A stretch of 64,000 nucleotides of DNA from Anniella stebbinsi (taxonomy: Eukaryota > Chordata > Lepidosauria > Squamata > Anniellidae): assembly GCA_029215795.1 (NCBI GenBank), contig JARDYH010000003.1, forward strand, positions 176,464,382-176,528,381, given 5' to 3'. Both the position numbers and the translations under genes were made by a program. The notes beneath the pieces are model-generated. The model saw only the letters and a program-made list of their open reading frames with translations, was not told where the DNA came from and searched no databases. This document shows, in pieces, positions 1 to 25,664 of the stretch (the stretch's first letter is position 1; every line of letters starts with the position of its first letter).

Positions 1-85
1 CTATGTTGGGGATCTCAGTGTAGGGTTTGAACCAGGGATCTTCCACATGCAAAGCATGTGTTCTACCACTGAGTGATGGTAGCAT
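1..85 (-). repeat. tRNA-Ala-derived SINE fragment
   Basis: Read on the minus strand, it shows CTCAGTGGTAGAACACATGC (A box) and CCTGGTTCAAACCC (B box) with a TTTGCATG anticodon-loop region, as in tRNA-Ala(TGC). It is cut by the window edge and lacks a complete cloverleaf, so it is a SINE head and not a tRNA gene. Confidence 0.7.
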
Positions 86-3000
86 AGCAACTTGGAAGAG
101 ATAAGAAAAAAACCCATTACGGGATTGGATTTTCACTCACGCAAGTTTGAATACAATTCAGTGAGGTCAGAGGTCCAAGTTCTCTCGCTCACACTTCAAC
201 TAACAGCTGATTAGCGTCATGATGTATTTCTAACTCTAATCTGCTTAATGGTAGTACCAAGCCTGTCCTTCTGCAGACAGCAATGCTGAGTTCTTTGGTA
301 GGTTTGCAGCAATCATTTGTCCTGTGCTACAGCATTATCTACATGTTGAAATTTGTTTTCATTCTCACTTTATTGTTAGTGGATTGAAGCAAATGTGATA
401 CGGACAGTAGTGTGAGAAATTGAGAATGTGAGAAATTAATTTCTGAACTGGCAAGACTGTTCACCTATCCACCCCAAGTGTCTTATTACAGTGTATTTAA
501 CATCTTAGCCAAGATTTAAAGTGGATCAAGTTTATGTTAATCTACTTTTAAGAACTGGTAATCTGAATCTGAAACCTGATTGGATTAACAGCACCATGAG
601 CAATCACATTACAGGTACACTGTCTTAAAACATTCAACTGATAGAGACACACAGGAAACTGCTAAACTGATGACTATAGTAACTAAATATTAAGTTACAT
701 GTTACCATCTGACTGTCTTGCCCAGAATTGAATAAATGTTCAGATTACCTAAATCAATTCGGAAAGCAAAGCATGTACACGCAGGTATATTGTACAGAAC
801 TGATTTCTTGAAAAAATATATGCCTACAAAGCCTTGCATTTTCTTAACATTTTTACCCTTGGTTATAAACCTTGTAGACTTGAACTTATTTTCCTATAAG
901 TGATCTCTCCATTGCAGAACTAGTTCACTCAGAGTGGTCGTGTAGGTAAAATTATATTTCAACCATTTTTGCCTGAAATACACAGTTCAGTTCTCTGCAG
1001 AGTTTCAGTAGCTATGATGGCTTTAAAAATATCACCTTAATTGACTTTCAAAATCTATCTTTAATTGGGCTAATGTGTTTGTGATTGATTACACAAAACA
1101 TTGTTAGGCAGAATGAAAAGAAAGGTTGCACAAGTCTTGACAATATACAAAATGAGATTTACTGATGTAAATAAGTGGCACATTGGAAAAATGTTTAATA
1201 AAGTCAGCTATGTTAACCAGGAAAGGGGTGTAGTTCATTACTGTAATCCAGACAGCCAATACTTTAGTGCATGTCTTCTACATGTAACAAGATTAAAATC
1301 CATAATTTCTAGACATTTTAAAGGCCTTTATGTGTTTCCTTTCAGAACAATACTCTACCAAATGTTGTTAACCCTTAAAACTTTTCATGATTTTTATGTA
1401 TTTTTCTTGCAAATTATCTAATGTATGTTATTGCTTTCCCAGCTTTAAGAAGAAAGTCTGCTAATCTTTCACACAGTGCCAGCAGTATACATCACTCTTC
1501 TATAGGTAACAAAAAAAGATCTACGCTTCCAGCCTCAGCTCTCATTCTTTAGTATGAGCACGTTTTCCTAGAAAACCGAAGCTTCATTTTCAAGGCCAAG
1601 ATAAGCATGACATTTAATACAATGAATGTGCATACTATTATGTAAACAGCAAAATAGTAACCCCAGGGAAGCCTTAAGTTCGGGGGCGGGGGTGGTAATC
1701 TTCTCTTTCCCTGCAAAGGTCTCCTTAGGAAATTCACCTCTCTAAATATTCTATTTGTTTTTAAGGGAAGCTTCCATTTATGTCAGAGGGAGCTATTCTT
1801 GAAAAACAGATAGTAGCTCTGGGGAAAAAAAATCTCAGACAGTGGCAGGGACAGAAATTTAATGCCCCTTACCCACAGTATCCCAAGGCTTTCCAGGCTT
1901 CACTGTAGCTAAATACTTAACAAAAAATATGCACATTAATTACATTCATGGAGTTAACAGTCATGTTTCAAGCTTCCTATATCTGGAGAATTATTTCTAT
2001 ATCAAATTGTTTACTAAAGAACCCCCTGTGCCTTGCAGAGGATTCTGATGATGGAGAGTGATCAAGGGCATACAGATGCCGTAACACCAGGCCTCTTAGC
2101 CTCAATTATGTGATGTGAACTGAAAATATATCCTAGAACAGAGGTAGGCACTCCCAGACACGTTTTGGTATGCCCACCAAGGTGCCCTACCTCTCCCACT
2201 TAATTTAAAAAATATTTTGCTACAAAATACATTTTTGTTGGGGCTGAAAATTATGGGCTCAAAGGAGTTGTTTAGTGTGTCGTGGCTATGACCCCATTTC
2301 TGCTTTGTACTCAGTCTTTTAGACAGATTACTTGTCCTTTGCCACACTTCCTATGGCAAATAGTTTGTTTCTCAAATTACCAAATGTGCTCATGGACCAA
2401 AAGGGTTGCCTAACTCTGCTCCAGAACGTACCTAACAGCCCTATGCACACTGCAGGGAAGATCAGTAATGGCAGGTAACTTGTCATTCAAGGATACATGA
2501 CTACATTTCCTGATTTTTTGTGTGAAAACCCAGCCTTAAGCTATGCAAGCATTATTACTCGTAAAATTGGTACCTTGCCTATTTCTAATATGTTATGTAA
2601 TCCATGATTCTATTTGATCGGTTGTGATTCTGTAACCAGATCGCCTGTTCTGATTGCATCAATGTTCATTCACAATTCAACTGTTACCTAGGTTTGTTGT
2701 TCTAGAAAAACAAACATTTCTCCTATACAAAGCAGTAGTGATGACAGTGTGTATTAAGAAGGAATACAATGTAAGCAGTATGTATGCATGCACAAGCATA
2801 TTCCACATAGTTCCACACAGGCAGCACTTAACAGCTCAGCCACACAAAGTGATCTGAGCCTTGTTTCTACCTCTGATCTTGTGAGCTTTTATTGCAAATG
2901 GAACCACCACAAAATTCCAAGCTCCTCCATGTTCCCATCTATTTACACTGACAGCTACTTTATGCTTTGTAGGAAGGCAAATAATTCATTAGCAAGGATT

Positions 3001-3100
3001 GTGAACAATTCAAATGACTGAAGAAAACATTCAGCAAACAGTACAAAGTTATAGAAGTAAGAGTTATTAGAACATATCACATTTTGCCCTATATATACAG
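86..3100. other. Intergenic, no gene recognised
   Basis: AT-rich sequence without recognisable exons or clear mobile elements. The longest open frame (1101-1421, plus) has no family resemblance, starts without support and is rich in codons for Phe, Leu and Lys, as expected of random AT-rich DNA. Confidence 0.6.
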
Positions 3101-3127
3101 CAGTTTCCAGGCGAAGTATATCAATCA

Positions 3128-3575
3128 GTTTCCGGGCGAAGTATAAAGTGTTGGTTATTACCTTTAAAGCCCTACATGGTTTGGATCCAGGGTACCTGCG
3201 GGATCGCCTTCTCCCGTACAATCCGCCCCGCGCACTTAGGTCCTCTGGGAGGAACTTACTCAAGTCAGCCAGAACTAGGCTGGCGAGTGTTACCCAGAGG
3301 ACCTTCTCTTCCATCGCTCCCAGACTATGGAATGGTCTGTCGGAGGTTAGACAAATTGGCAGTCTTCATGAATTTAAGAGAGTCATGAAGACTGTCCTCT
3401 TCCGACAGGCCTATCCAGATGAATTTTAAGATGTTTTTAATGTTGTATTTTTCTCTTGCTTTTTAAAATTTTAACTGTTGTGATTTTTGTGTTTTATATT
3501 GTTGCTGTTCCCCGCCTCAATCCAGAGGGAGAGGCGGGTTAAAAATAATAATTATTATTATTAATTATAAATGCA
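3128..3575 (+). mobile_element. L2-clade LINE, 3' end (subfamily with TAA tail)
   Basis: Encodes the end of an L2-type reverse transcriptase ORF (YKVLVITFKALHGLDPGYLR...TRTFSSIAP..WN..), then a short 3' UTR with CCCCGCCTC...GAGGCGGGTTAAAAATAA and a (TAA)n tail. Same subfamily as 37828-40970 and 60200-60572. One codon is lost before EVRQ compared with 38 kb. A short tandem duplication (GGCGAAGTATA) sits at its 5' edge. Confidence 0.88.
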
Positions 3576-5785
3576 AGTTGTATATGCTGTTAGTCTCTTT
3601 AAGATTGTATATGCTGAAATCTCTTTAAGATTTCACAATGCAACGTCTATAATGACTGCATTATTTCTTTCAAGAGTTATTTTCTTCAAAAATTAAAGTT
3701 ATAGAAGGGAGCAGTATCCCTCTCTAGAACAAGAGACTCACAGCCCTGGGGTAAAAAAGAGATAATAGGTATTGCAGAGGACAGGAAGACTGATTTATTC
3801 CTTAAGATAAATTATTATACCTCAGACAAAATAAATGCCAACATCTGATCAATACTGGTAGTATTGTCATTAGTTTTCAGATGGCACTTTTAAGCCCTAG
3901 CCATGATGCATGGAGAATAAAAAACATTTCACCACCTGCAAGGGAAAAAAGAGGCCTGGTAAATTATTGGCCTGCACTTTTTTTTTACTAGCCTGATAAG
4001 AGACTGCATATCCATGCTGGTTACTGTTGAGAGGACGCTATCCTCTGCCAGCCTGCTTGCATGGAATTCCTTGTTGCGTACGGCTACCAGGCAAATTGTT
4101 GGAAGTCTGGATTATACAAATAGAGATGGTGATTAAAAAAACTCTTCCTGGTTGTATCACTAACTGCTGGTAGCGTCTTCCATAATTTAACTCCTTGCAC
4201 ATAGTGTGGAGCATTCAAATATGTGGCCCTCACCATTAGTACTAATAACACTCTGAAGTTATTGCTTTTTCAAACTTTAACAGGAATATAATCACTTGAC
4301 ACCAACTAGCAAGCCACCATTGTTTTTTCCTTGCTAACTTAAATTGTTTTGTTTATGAAACTCAAAGGGGGTGGGTACTAGCCTATGAAAAACTATACAG
4401 AATTACACAGACACACTGTAATGTTTTGTAATTTATCTTCCAGGGTCTGCTTCACGGAGCCAGAATACAGGAATATCAACATTCATATTAACCAGGGATT
4501 TTAGGCAGCATCTTTTGCCTGCTGACTCTATGGGTAGCAGCAAGTCTGAGAAGACTGCAAGACCCAAGACAGTGAGTAAGGAAGGATTTAGAGAGCAAGT
4601 GAGGATGCAGGGTGAACTCTATTGCAAGACTGCAACAAACAAATTATGCTGCATATAAGCAAACTTTTCAAAAGATTTGTATTTTAAAATATGGATGTTA
4701 GATAAAGTTTTCTATAAATTACTGCATGTACACAGCTTATAGATACTTGGTTGGACAGGCTCTGCCTTATTTCCCAGGAAATTGCCCATAGCAACAGCAG
4801 AAGCCAATCACCTCTCAAAACAGTGAAATTATAGCTATTCAGGGTACAACAGACGAGAACTACAATAAATTTTATTTATATTTGCAGGTACCTACTGGGT
4901 GGAGAAACAGAGTAGTAAATGCTCTCTTGCCAGATCTTACAGAACACTCTAATTCTACCCCTCCTGTGCAACTCTGTGATCAGAAACCATCTCAGAAATA
5001 AGCTGTTACTACTTTTAAAGTAGTTTGCAAACATTTTGATTATCAGGTTGACTGCATGGCGAAGTATAAAGTGCTCAGACTGATAATTTGTTACTGGTCA
5101 GGATTGAAAATGGGGTGTTTAATGCATTATTTGTACATAATAACTATCCATAGCTGTTAATAAATGACTTTACCAACACATTTTAGTGGCTTAGATCAAA
5201 TAATAAATTCTGTGTTTAGTTTTTGGGTACAATCCTGCTGTGTATAAAGATTCTTGCTACAGGGGCTTGAAGCAGGACAAGCCAAACATGCTCCATTTGT
5301 CGGTATAAGTGCCATACAAAGTAAGGTCTGCATTTACTTTGCTGCTTCAAGAAAAGGAGTGGAGGTCAGACTGAGTTATATGCTTGTCATCTTGTATAGA
5401 GAGAACAGCAGTATCATGAATCTAAAAATATTGCCACAACCAAAATTATATTTTTGTAACTAAAGAATTCTTGTGACATAATACCACTTATAAAAACAAA
5501 AAAATGAATTTCCAGAATTTCTTCCAGAAAGCTGGAAGACAGAATGCTGAATTAGGACAACTTTGTCCTATAATTTACATTAAGATATAGCCAACCTGGT
5601 GTTTGTTTTAATTAGATAGTCATGTCATGCAAGAATTGTATAACGCTAGCTATTCACACACATGCAAAAATGTTGTGTTTTTATTTTTTGCGTTTGACAG
5701 TTTTAAATGAATGATCTGATGAATCCTTGCCGCTCAAAATGTACAAAGTGGAGCTGTCGTGTTACGAAGAGTGTAGCACCAATGC
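3576..5785. other. Intergenic, no gene recognised
   Basis: AT-rich DNA with no exon that can be supported on either strand. Open frames are short and unrelated to known families. Confidence 0.55.
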
Positions 5786-6094
5786 TGAACGGTAGGGAAG
5801 AGACAAAGTCTGGTGCTGGTTGACGTGTGTTTTTTATTTCTAATTAGAAGCTCAACGTTTTGGAAAAAAATCCTTCCTCAGGAGCTGTGTCTCCACACAC
5901 ATTGCCTAGAAAAATTAAGAACTTTTATCAGAGTAAAACTCCTTCCGCCTTACTCCGATAAAAGTTCTTAATTTTTCTAGGCAACGTGTGTGGAGACACA
6001 GCTCCTGAGGAAGGTTTTTTTCCAAAACGTTGAGCTTTTAATCTGAAATAAACACGTCAACCAGCACTAGACTTTGTCTCTTCCCTACCGCTCA
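5786..6094. mobile_element. Long inverted-repeat element (foldback MITE)
   Basis: Two arms of about 145 bp, nearly perfect reverse complements, meet around 5940: the left arm runs from GGTAGGGAAGAGACAAAGTC through CTCCTGAG/GGAGCTGTGTCTCC to AAGTTCTTAATTTTTCTAGG-type sequence, and the right arm repeats it inverted. GCTCAAAATGTACA flanks both outer ends in direct orientation (5734-5747 and 6090-6103), with about 50 bp between it and the left arm. No coding capacity. Confidence 0.85.
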
Positions 6095-6219
6095 AAATGT
6101 ACACCACACCTCCAAGTTGTCAACGTAAAAAAACTTTCATGGCATTTTATGGTGTGGCCGAAATACAAGAGGAGGTGATTTATTTTTTTACTGATAGTCA
6201 GAAACATTTTAAGAAGTTA

Positions 6220-8744
6220 TTTATTATTTTGGTTTTGTGATTATAAATTGTTTGCATTTCTTCCAATGAAGACAACACATATGCAATACAGTAATGTCTA
6301 AAACATTCCATTCCAGATTTAACACGTTTGCACATGGGAGTTTTAGGAACAATCCAGATAAAGAGTGAATGTCACAATTTACTATCTTAAAATTGGAGGC
6401 CATATAATTAGCTATTGCACATAGGCAAGTTTTTAAAGACCCTATACTAAATTTCAAATAGTAGACAGAGAAGCAATGAAAATCTATTTTGTTATCTAAT
6501 TTGCAAATATTCAGCTTAATAGTACTATAAAACTGAAAACAAAATAACTTTCACCCATTCATGTATAGAAGCTAAGGATAAGCAAACAAAAATAAATGGA
6601 TAGGAGGAAATTCCTGCACAGTCTTAGCCAGATTTTGGTACTGTGTGGATAAAGCTTGGTCTAGAAAATAAAATCTTTATGCTACTGCATGAAAACATTA
6701 GAAATGTCCCAAATGCAGACTTCCTGAAGAGTAGCGGTGACACCTGAATTTCCTAAAGTCCTTGGAAAACAGCAATTGCTGGCACTAAGGGGAAAGTGTA
6801 GTAACTAACTTTCCCCTCTCCACATTTTTCAACTGACATGAGGCCAACATTAAGAAAAATTAAGGCACTTGAACAGCACAAAATATGACTGTTTAGGGCT
6901 ATTTATTCTTGGCTCAGTAACAAAACTGGCTCAAATTTCAATTTTCAAATTATATGTAGCACTGCTCATCTTGAAACCTTCTTCCACAAGTTTGCAAGAC
7001 AAAACATTGCCCTTCAAAAATCAGTGAGGAAGCAACTCTAAATAGCTTTTAAAGTCTCACTACTAAGTATAAGTTATCAGGGGCTGAGTTAACAGTGCTT
7101 GGTTTTAAAAAAAACTGGCACTCTCTAGAACATTAATTTATTCTTAGTTTTAGAGTATATTCAAATACTTAGCCTCAATTTATGAAAACACAAGAGATCA
7201 AGAACTAGATTAAATGACTATCTTAAGGCCATTAAATACCACCCACTTCAGACATGTTGCTTCCTGAAAATTGGCTGGTTAATTTACTGTTTTATACACC
7301 TGAGCTGATTGTCTTTTAGGAGTGCAGTTCTTTAAAGTTACAGTACTATTGGCTAAATATTATGAACAAACTTTCTCTGCAACATCACTGAAGTGAATAC
7401 TAATCAAGCTACAAGAACTAGAGAAGGTGAGAAAGTAAATACACAAGAAATTTTCACAATAAGCCATAAACTCAGATTTGCCATTATCTGCTTAATACCA
7501 GCATTGTGCTTCCTCCATGAGTTTCACTGGCGCTCATTCAGGAGAAGCATTTAAACATATACGTTACATTTCTAATATTTAAACTATGCTTGCATTACAA
7601 CTTGAAAAACAAAATTTGGCAATCTGTTTTGACCATAATCATAAACTAAAGTAGCTCCAAGTCTCAGTCTGCTCACTTCTACCATACTACTGTTGATGTT
7701 TTATGAAACTGACAGAAACCATATTGCTATATGGAGACAGAATATCACTCACAAATCCATGCAGAATTACAGTAGCTTTGACATATCCATTAACGGTGAG
7801 CAGCAGGAAGTGTGTCAACTGAAATTTGTGCCCTCAAATATAAAGCATGTAATGGTAGTTTCCAAGGGAAGTAATTTGAAGGCTAGACACACATTCTTTA
7901 GAAGTAGTACATGAAGACTGGCTACTTTATTTTCTTTCGATAACTGTCTTCACTAAAAGGAATTAAAGATGGGCATATGAATAATATTCAAGTTCATGAG
8001 TGTACAGAAGATTTGCTGCAAATGGAATGACATTCACTATACCTCAAACAAATAAGATGACACAAACAGTTCAGTTTGCAGCCTACTCATTAAGGCACTG
8101 GTACGTCTTCCTTATGCACCAAGGAACTTGTATCCTTTGATCATAATTCTTCCTATGGCTGCTTACACTTAAATTAGAAAACAATCATCCTTTTAACATA
8201 ATCTAGTATAGAAAAATATGGTCTTCCATAATTCCTAAGGAAAAAAGATAGTATTCTATAGGTCTGTCCCAATCTACTAGTAGTACACAATAAAAAGCCA
8301 TAATTTCCCACACAAATAGTATTTTATGCCAAGTCACAGGTAATTCACATTTTAGTAATGATATAGGGGACACTGTACCTAAGGCTAACTAATTTAACCA
8401 TCGCAATTATAAGATAATCTACTAAGAACACTGCTGCCACTGAATACAATACCTATTAATGTTTACATTTGGCATGTCAGGTAGAGGAAAAGGTTTCATA
8501 GTAGCAGCTACTAAAGAAATTTAGGACAGCCAACAAGTGTTCATGCAGGATATTGCAAGTATTCTTGCAGAGCAAGACATGATTCACACAACCTTCTTCC
8601 AAGCATGTTGCAGAAATATTTTGTTAAAAAAATATCTTGAAAAATAATATTTCAAATTGTTGTCTTCTATAAGGAACAAAGATCTGTTGGTGAAGCTAAC
8701 CACAAATATTGAGCTATTGTAAGTCCACTTAGAAGCAACAGATC
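6220..8744 (-). other. CD164: Probable CD164 3' UTR
   Basis: About 2.5 kb of AT-rich, apparently unique sequence follows the CD164 stop with no recognisable mobile element until the palindrome that ends near 6094. A minus-strand AATAAA lies at 6220-6225. Mammalian CD164 mRNAs also have long 3' UTRs. The real cleavage site cannot be fixed from sequence alone, as other AATAAA-like sites occur nearer the stop. Confidence 0.45.
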
Positions 8745-21627
<12,883 letters not shown>

Positions 21628-22060
21628 GACAGCGAGTGCTGAAGAACGCGGCGAGGGTATCACACCACGAGGGGAAGCGAGAAGAGAAAAGGCGAAAGAG
21701 TCGGGTCGTCGTTAGACGGCCGTTTAACCCTCGGCTCGCGCAGCTGCCCTACTTCCCGGCCGGCCGAAGTCTACAGTCACGTGACGCGGCCCTTTGGGCG
21801 GTTCGCGCGAGGAGATGGACGCGCGGACTGAGGCAGTCGCCTGGTCTTGTCCCCCCGCTTAGTGAAATGGTTTCGTCTACTCTACGTACACTCTTCAAAC
21901 CCCCCTCTTCCTCCGCCAGCTGCGATCGGACAGTCCCCAACGGAGCGCCGCTTCCTTGTCACGTGATCGAAACCTCGAATCAGATGGAAAGATCTGGGAG
22001 ATGCGAGAGAAGGGCGTGGCTGTTTCAAAGTCCGCTCTCTCGTCATTTGATTGCAAATAA
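21628..22060 (-). promoter_or_regulatory. CD164: CD164 GC-rich promoter with two CLEAR-type E-boxes
   Basis: The sequence around and upstream of the CD164 start (about 21.1-22.0 kb) is rich in G+C and CpG, against an AT-rich background, and has no TATA box at a sensible distance: a CpG-island promoter. It contains the perfect palindrome GTCACGTGAC at 21776-21785 (about 150 bp before the ATG) and GTCACGTGAT at 21958-21967. These match the CLEAR motif bound by TFEB/TFE3, which coordinates lysosomal genes. This fits a lysosomal product. Function is inferred. Confidence 0.7.
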
Positions 22061-22230
22061 TATGTCGCATGTTATCTTATAGACAGAAGGTGCGGAGGTG
22101 TTGTTAATATTGATCTTTGGGGCTGGGTGCGCACACAATCTGTTTAACATTTGCCCCACAATGGCCCTCTGAGTTAGATATTATTCCCCTTTAACCAAGT
22201 CTGAGGAATATTGGCTTGCCAGAGAATTCA

Positions 22231-22745
22231 CAGTGGCTGCGTTCGGACAATACTTTTGTCAATGGAGAGTTGACGAGTCAACTCACAGTTGGGGGTTTTG
22301 GGGATACCCCCTACATGACAGTTGAGGCTCAGGTGGAGTGGATTCCTACTCAAACATGCATTTGACTGATAAGACTGCCCACCCCTCTCCCTGCCCTCCC
22401 TCAGTCCTCCAGGTGCTAAACCAGCAGCCATTGTGAGTTGTGCCAGCTGCAGCAGAGCAGCCTGGGACGGTTTTGGCCACTCTTGCCTGGGAACTCTGTA
22501 GCCCGGTGAAAAAATCAACTCAACCGGTGGAAAACTCTACTAGCTCAGTTTGGACAACACAAAAACCACAATTGTCCAACAAGTCAACTCTGCAGCTGCT
22601 TGTGTTTCTCTGTTGGGTTTTTTAAGGAAAAAGTCAACTGTGGGGTGTTTTTTACCCAACAGACAACACAATTAATAACCGGTGATAACTGACGGTTGAG
22701 TACTAAAATCACTGGTGGATATTGTGTTGTCCGAACGCAGCCAGT
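22231..22745. mobile_element. Non-autonomous DNA transposon with GGCTGCGTTCGGACAA termini
   Basis: GGCTGCGTTCGGACAA at the left end is matched by TTGTCCGAACGCAGCC at the right end. The flanks show CAGTG before and after. The interior has no coding capacity and several repeats of GTTGA/GTCAACT. Related, shorter elements with (G)TTCGGACAACAC-like ends occur at 28607 and 36951. Confidence 0.75.
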
Positions 22746-24429
22746 GAGTTTATCACAGCAGAACTGGCTGAACAAATCAAGAAACACAATATTTGGCATT
22801 CCAGTGTTGTACCTACAGTCGAGTTTACATCTAATACCTATAAATGAGAGGCGTGGAAGCGAATCACGGGCTCTATGCAATGCACTTTAAAATTGTTTAT
22901 ATGCGGAGAATTGCATTATAAAGCATAGATCGAGGCTTGAACGAGGAAATATTGACGAAAACACCGCCCTGTTTCCTGGTGGAACTGCCCCCTCATTTTC
23001 CCACCATTTGTTAACTCTGCCTACCTGAATCTCCCGCCTTTGGTTACCTGGTTTACCTGCCCTTGGTCGCCTGGTTTACCTCTTCCATTGTGCCCGATCG
23101 CCATTTGTAGTAGTTCCCCCCCCCCCCCCAACTGCTCAGGAGTAAATGGAAATGCAAACCTATGACTTTGGACAGGCTCTTATGGGAGGGGAGGGGAGAA
23201 ACCCTCCGAGGGACACTCCACCCCCCGTGCTTTAAAGATATTCCAGTCGTATCTCAGTAATAACTTGTCTTTTTGGTGATCTACAACATACACACGCACA
23301 CACACACGCAGCTCATTGTCAGGAATCCAGCAAGGGAGAGGACGATTTAGCGGATTGCTAATTATGCACACATCCTTACTCCAACCCCCTTGCTTCCTGT
23401 GAAACCACCTCCATCTGGTCCCGCGTCTTGATGAAAGAAATATTCCGCTAGAGGATTTAAAAGAAACTTTATTTTCAGTACAGGTTAGGTCAGCTATTCC
23501 TGGAGATTCCATTCTGAGGGACGACAAAGAAGAAGGGAATGGGACGGAGGAAACAGAACAACTGGGAGGTGTTCCCAGCAAAGGGGCAGTTATTCATGCA
23601 TGACATCACCACCAAAGTCCACCCACTATCACCGTTAATGCGAATGATTAGTTGTTTCCACTACGATAGTTGTTTCCACTACGATAAGGCGCTGTAACTT
23701 CGGAGGAAATTAAAAGTCGCTATTTAATGCGAAATCGAAAATGCACATTAACGAGGATAAAAATCACCTGCACGCCTGATTTGAGCTTCGTTCATAAAGA
23801 GGTAAAACCGGTAATGCGCCGTAAAGGAGACGTAAATCAATCGTCTAGAGGAACCCTTGGACTATGCAGCCTACCTTCTTGGGGCTGAAAAATATCTTTG
23901 AGCAGATATTTTGAGTAGAAGTGAAATTTCCATCCAGATCCCAGTTTAGGGAACAATAGCCAGTGTAGTTCCATAGAAGTGTACACAAGTTGCAGAAAAG
24001 TTATTGTAGATTGTAGGAGGGAGAATTTATCAACCAACTTCCAGTTACAACACCACTCATCAAGCAAATTATCCCTGCTGGGCTGAAACTAAATTATCAA
24101 AGACATAAAGAGTAGAAGGTTTCAAACTGTTTCAGGGATCTGATGTTTCTTGGAAGCCTATCAGGGATTCCTCAGTAAGAAAATCAGTAATAGCATAGAA
24201 GTGTCCTGGGAAAATGCCACTACTGATCCTCCTATGCAAGGTCTGAGTATGAAAGGTTGGGTGTGTTCTAGGATACACACCTAGTTCACATGGCCTAGGA
24301 TGATATGAGGACCAGCAAGAGGCCCACATGAACTACTAGAACGTTCCCCAGAATTCACTCTACTGTTGAGGAATTCCTTGGTAGACATGTTGATGTAGAA
24401 AAGAATCCCTTGAAGGCAGAAACTATTAA
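22746..24429. other. Intergenic, no gene recognised
   Basis: No supported exon. An exact 18-bp tandem pair (AGTTGTTTCCACTACGAT, 23650-23685) and an unusually CpG-rich, GTTAATGCG-containing patch (23630-23850) suggest a further short repeat, unidentified. Confidence 0.5.
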
Positions 24430-24458
24430 ACACACACACACACACACACACACACACT
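24430..24458. repeat. (CA)n microsatellite
   Basis: Fourteen uninterrupted CA units. Confidence 0.95.
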
Positions 24459-24925
24459 GGATAGAATACTCTCTGCGCAGGCTTTGGTAGCAGCTGTTGC
24501 TGGGAGTAGACAGGGTTTAAGGCTAGGGTTTAAAAATTGAGCATTTCAAGTAATTTCTTTGGAAGCTCTTTTACTTGCAGAAAAGTTGTTCTGGGATTTG
24601 AGAAATAATCTCAGCTATGAAGCTCAATAGGTGGACTGTCTATTAGCACAACTCTATCTGGGTTGTTGTGAAGATATAATCTTGCTCTCCAAGTTCTTTG
24701 GAGGAAGAATAGGAGGAATCGAAGGCATTTTGGGCTCTCTTTGACATCTACAGATTGAATTTTAATTCTCCCTCCTCTATCAACCATACTGAACAAGTAT
24801 TCTTCTGAGAAGCTTGACCACAATTACCAGACTTGATTTGTTTTTCTTAATTTGGCAGCCTGTGTGTATAGTGTCATGACACTTCCGTCACCATTCTTCA
24901 GTCTAGAAGTTTCACTCCCTAATTT

Positions 24926-25664
24926 TAGGGTGACCAGATTTAAAAAATCAAAATCCCGGTCCCCCCCTGCCCCCCCCAAAACAACCCCCCCCAAAAAACA
25001 AGCCTGGACCTACCGCCGGGTTCCTCCGCCGCCCGCGCGGGGTCCTCCGTCGCCGCCCGCGCGGCCGCGCCGGGTCCTCTGTTGCAGCCCGCGCGGAAGA
25101 GACGGGAGAGGGCCGGATCCGGAAGTGACGTAGCCGGCCCTCTCCCGCCTCTTCCGTGCAGCCTCTGGCCTCCTGGGGCTCAATCGCGATGGCGATGACC
25201 CCTGAGGAGCCCGGACGCCCGCACCCGCCTCTTCCGCGCGGGCGTCCAGCCGCGCGGAAGAGGCGGGCGTGGGCGTCCGGGCTCCTCAGGGGTCATCGCC
25301 ATCGCGATTGAGCCCCAAGGAGGCCAGAGGCCATGCGGAAGAGGCGGGAGAGGGCCAGTTACGTCACTTCCGGATCCGGCCCTCTCCCGCCTTTTCCGCA
25401 CTGCCTCTGGCCTTACGAGCCCGGCAGCGGCAGCGAAGGCGGCGGAGGAGCCCGGGAAGCGGCCGCCCCAGCAGGTACGTGCCCCCCTTCGTGCTTACCT
25501 GCGGGGGTCTCCGCTTCCCGGGCTCCCCCACCGCCACCGGGTCTCGCTGCCACCGCCGCGTGACCCTCCGCCACCCCGGTTTTCCCCCGCCTCCCCCGGT
25601 TGGCCCGGTTGGCCCCTGGATTCCCGGTTAGGACCGGGAAATCCCGAGCCACCTGGTCAGCCTA
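24926..25664. mobile_element. GC-rich palindromic hAT-like non-autonomous element with 8-bp target duplication
   Basis: Terminal inverted repeats TAGGGTGACCAG and CTGGTCAGCCTA are flanked by the exact 8-bp direct repeat CCTAATTT (24918-24925 and 25665-25672), the target size of hAT transposases. The core (25091-25400) is a palindrome with arms of about 150 bp and a 10-bp loop; each arm itself contains a hairpin around a TGACGT/ACGTCA site. A further inverted repeat (GGAGCCCGGGAAGCGG) lies near 25440-25530. No protein is encoded; open frames here only reflect the palindrome and high G+C. Confidence 0.85.

Noticed and set aside
1..85. A possible tRNA-Ala gene.
   Set aside because: A and B boxes are degenerate and no full cloverleaf can be drawn; it is a SINE head.
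21636..22082. A 148-codon plus-strand frame starting next to the CD164 start, considered as a divergent gene.
   Set aside because: Arg- and Pro-rich translation of a CpG island, no family resemblance and no downstream exons.
25091..25650. Overlapping long open frames on both strands in a CpG-rich block, resembling a CpG-island gene.
   Set aside because: They mirror each other because the block is a palindrome inside a transposable element with an 8-bp target duplication.
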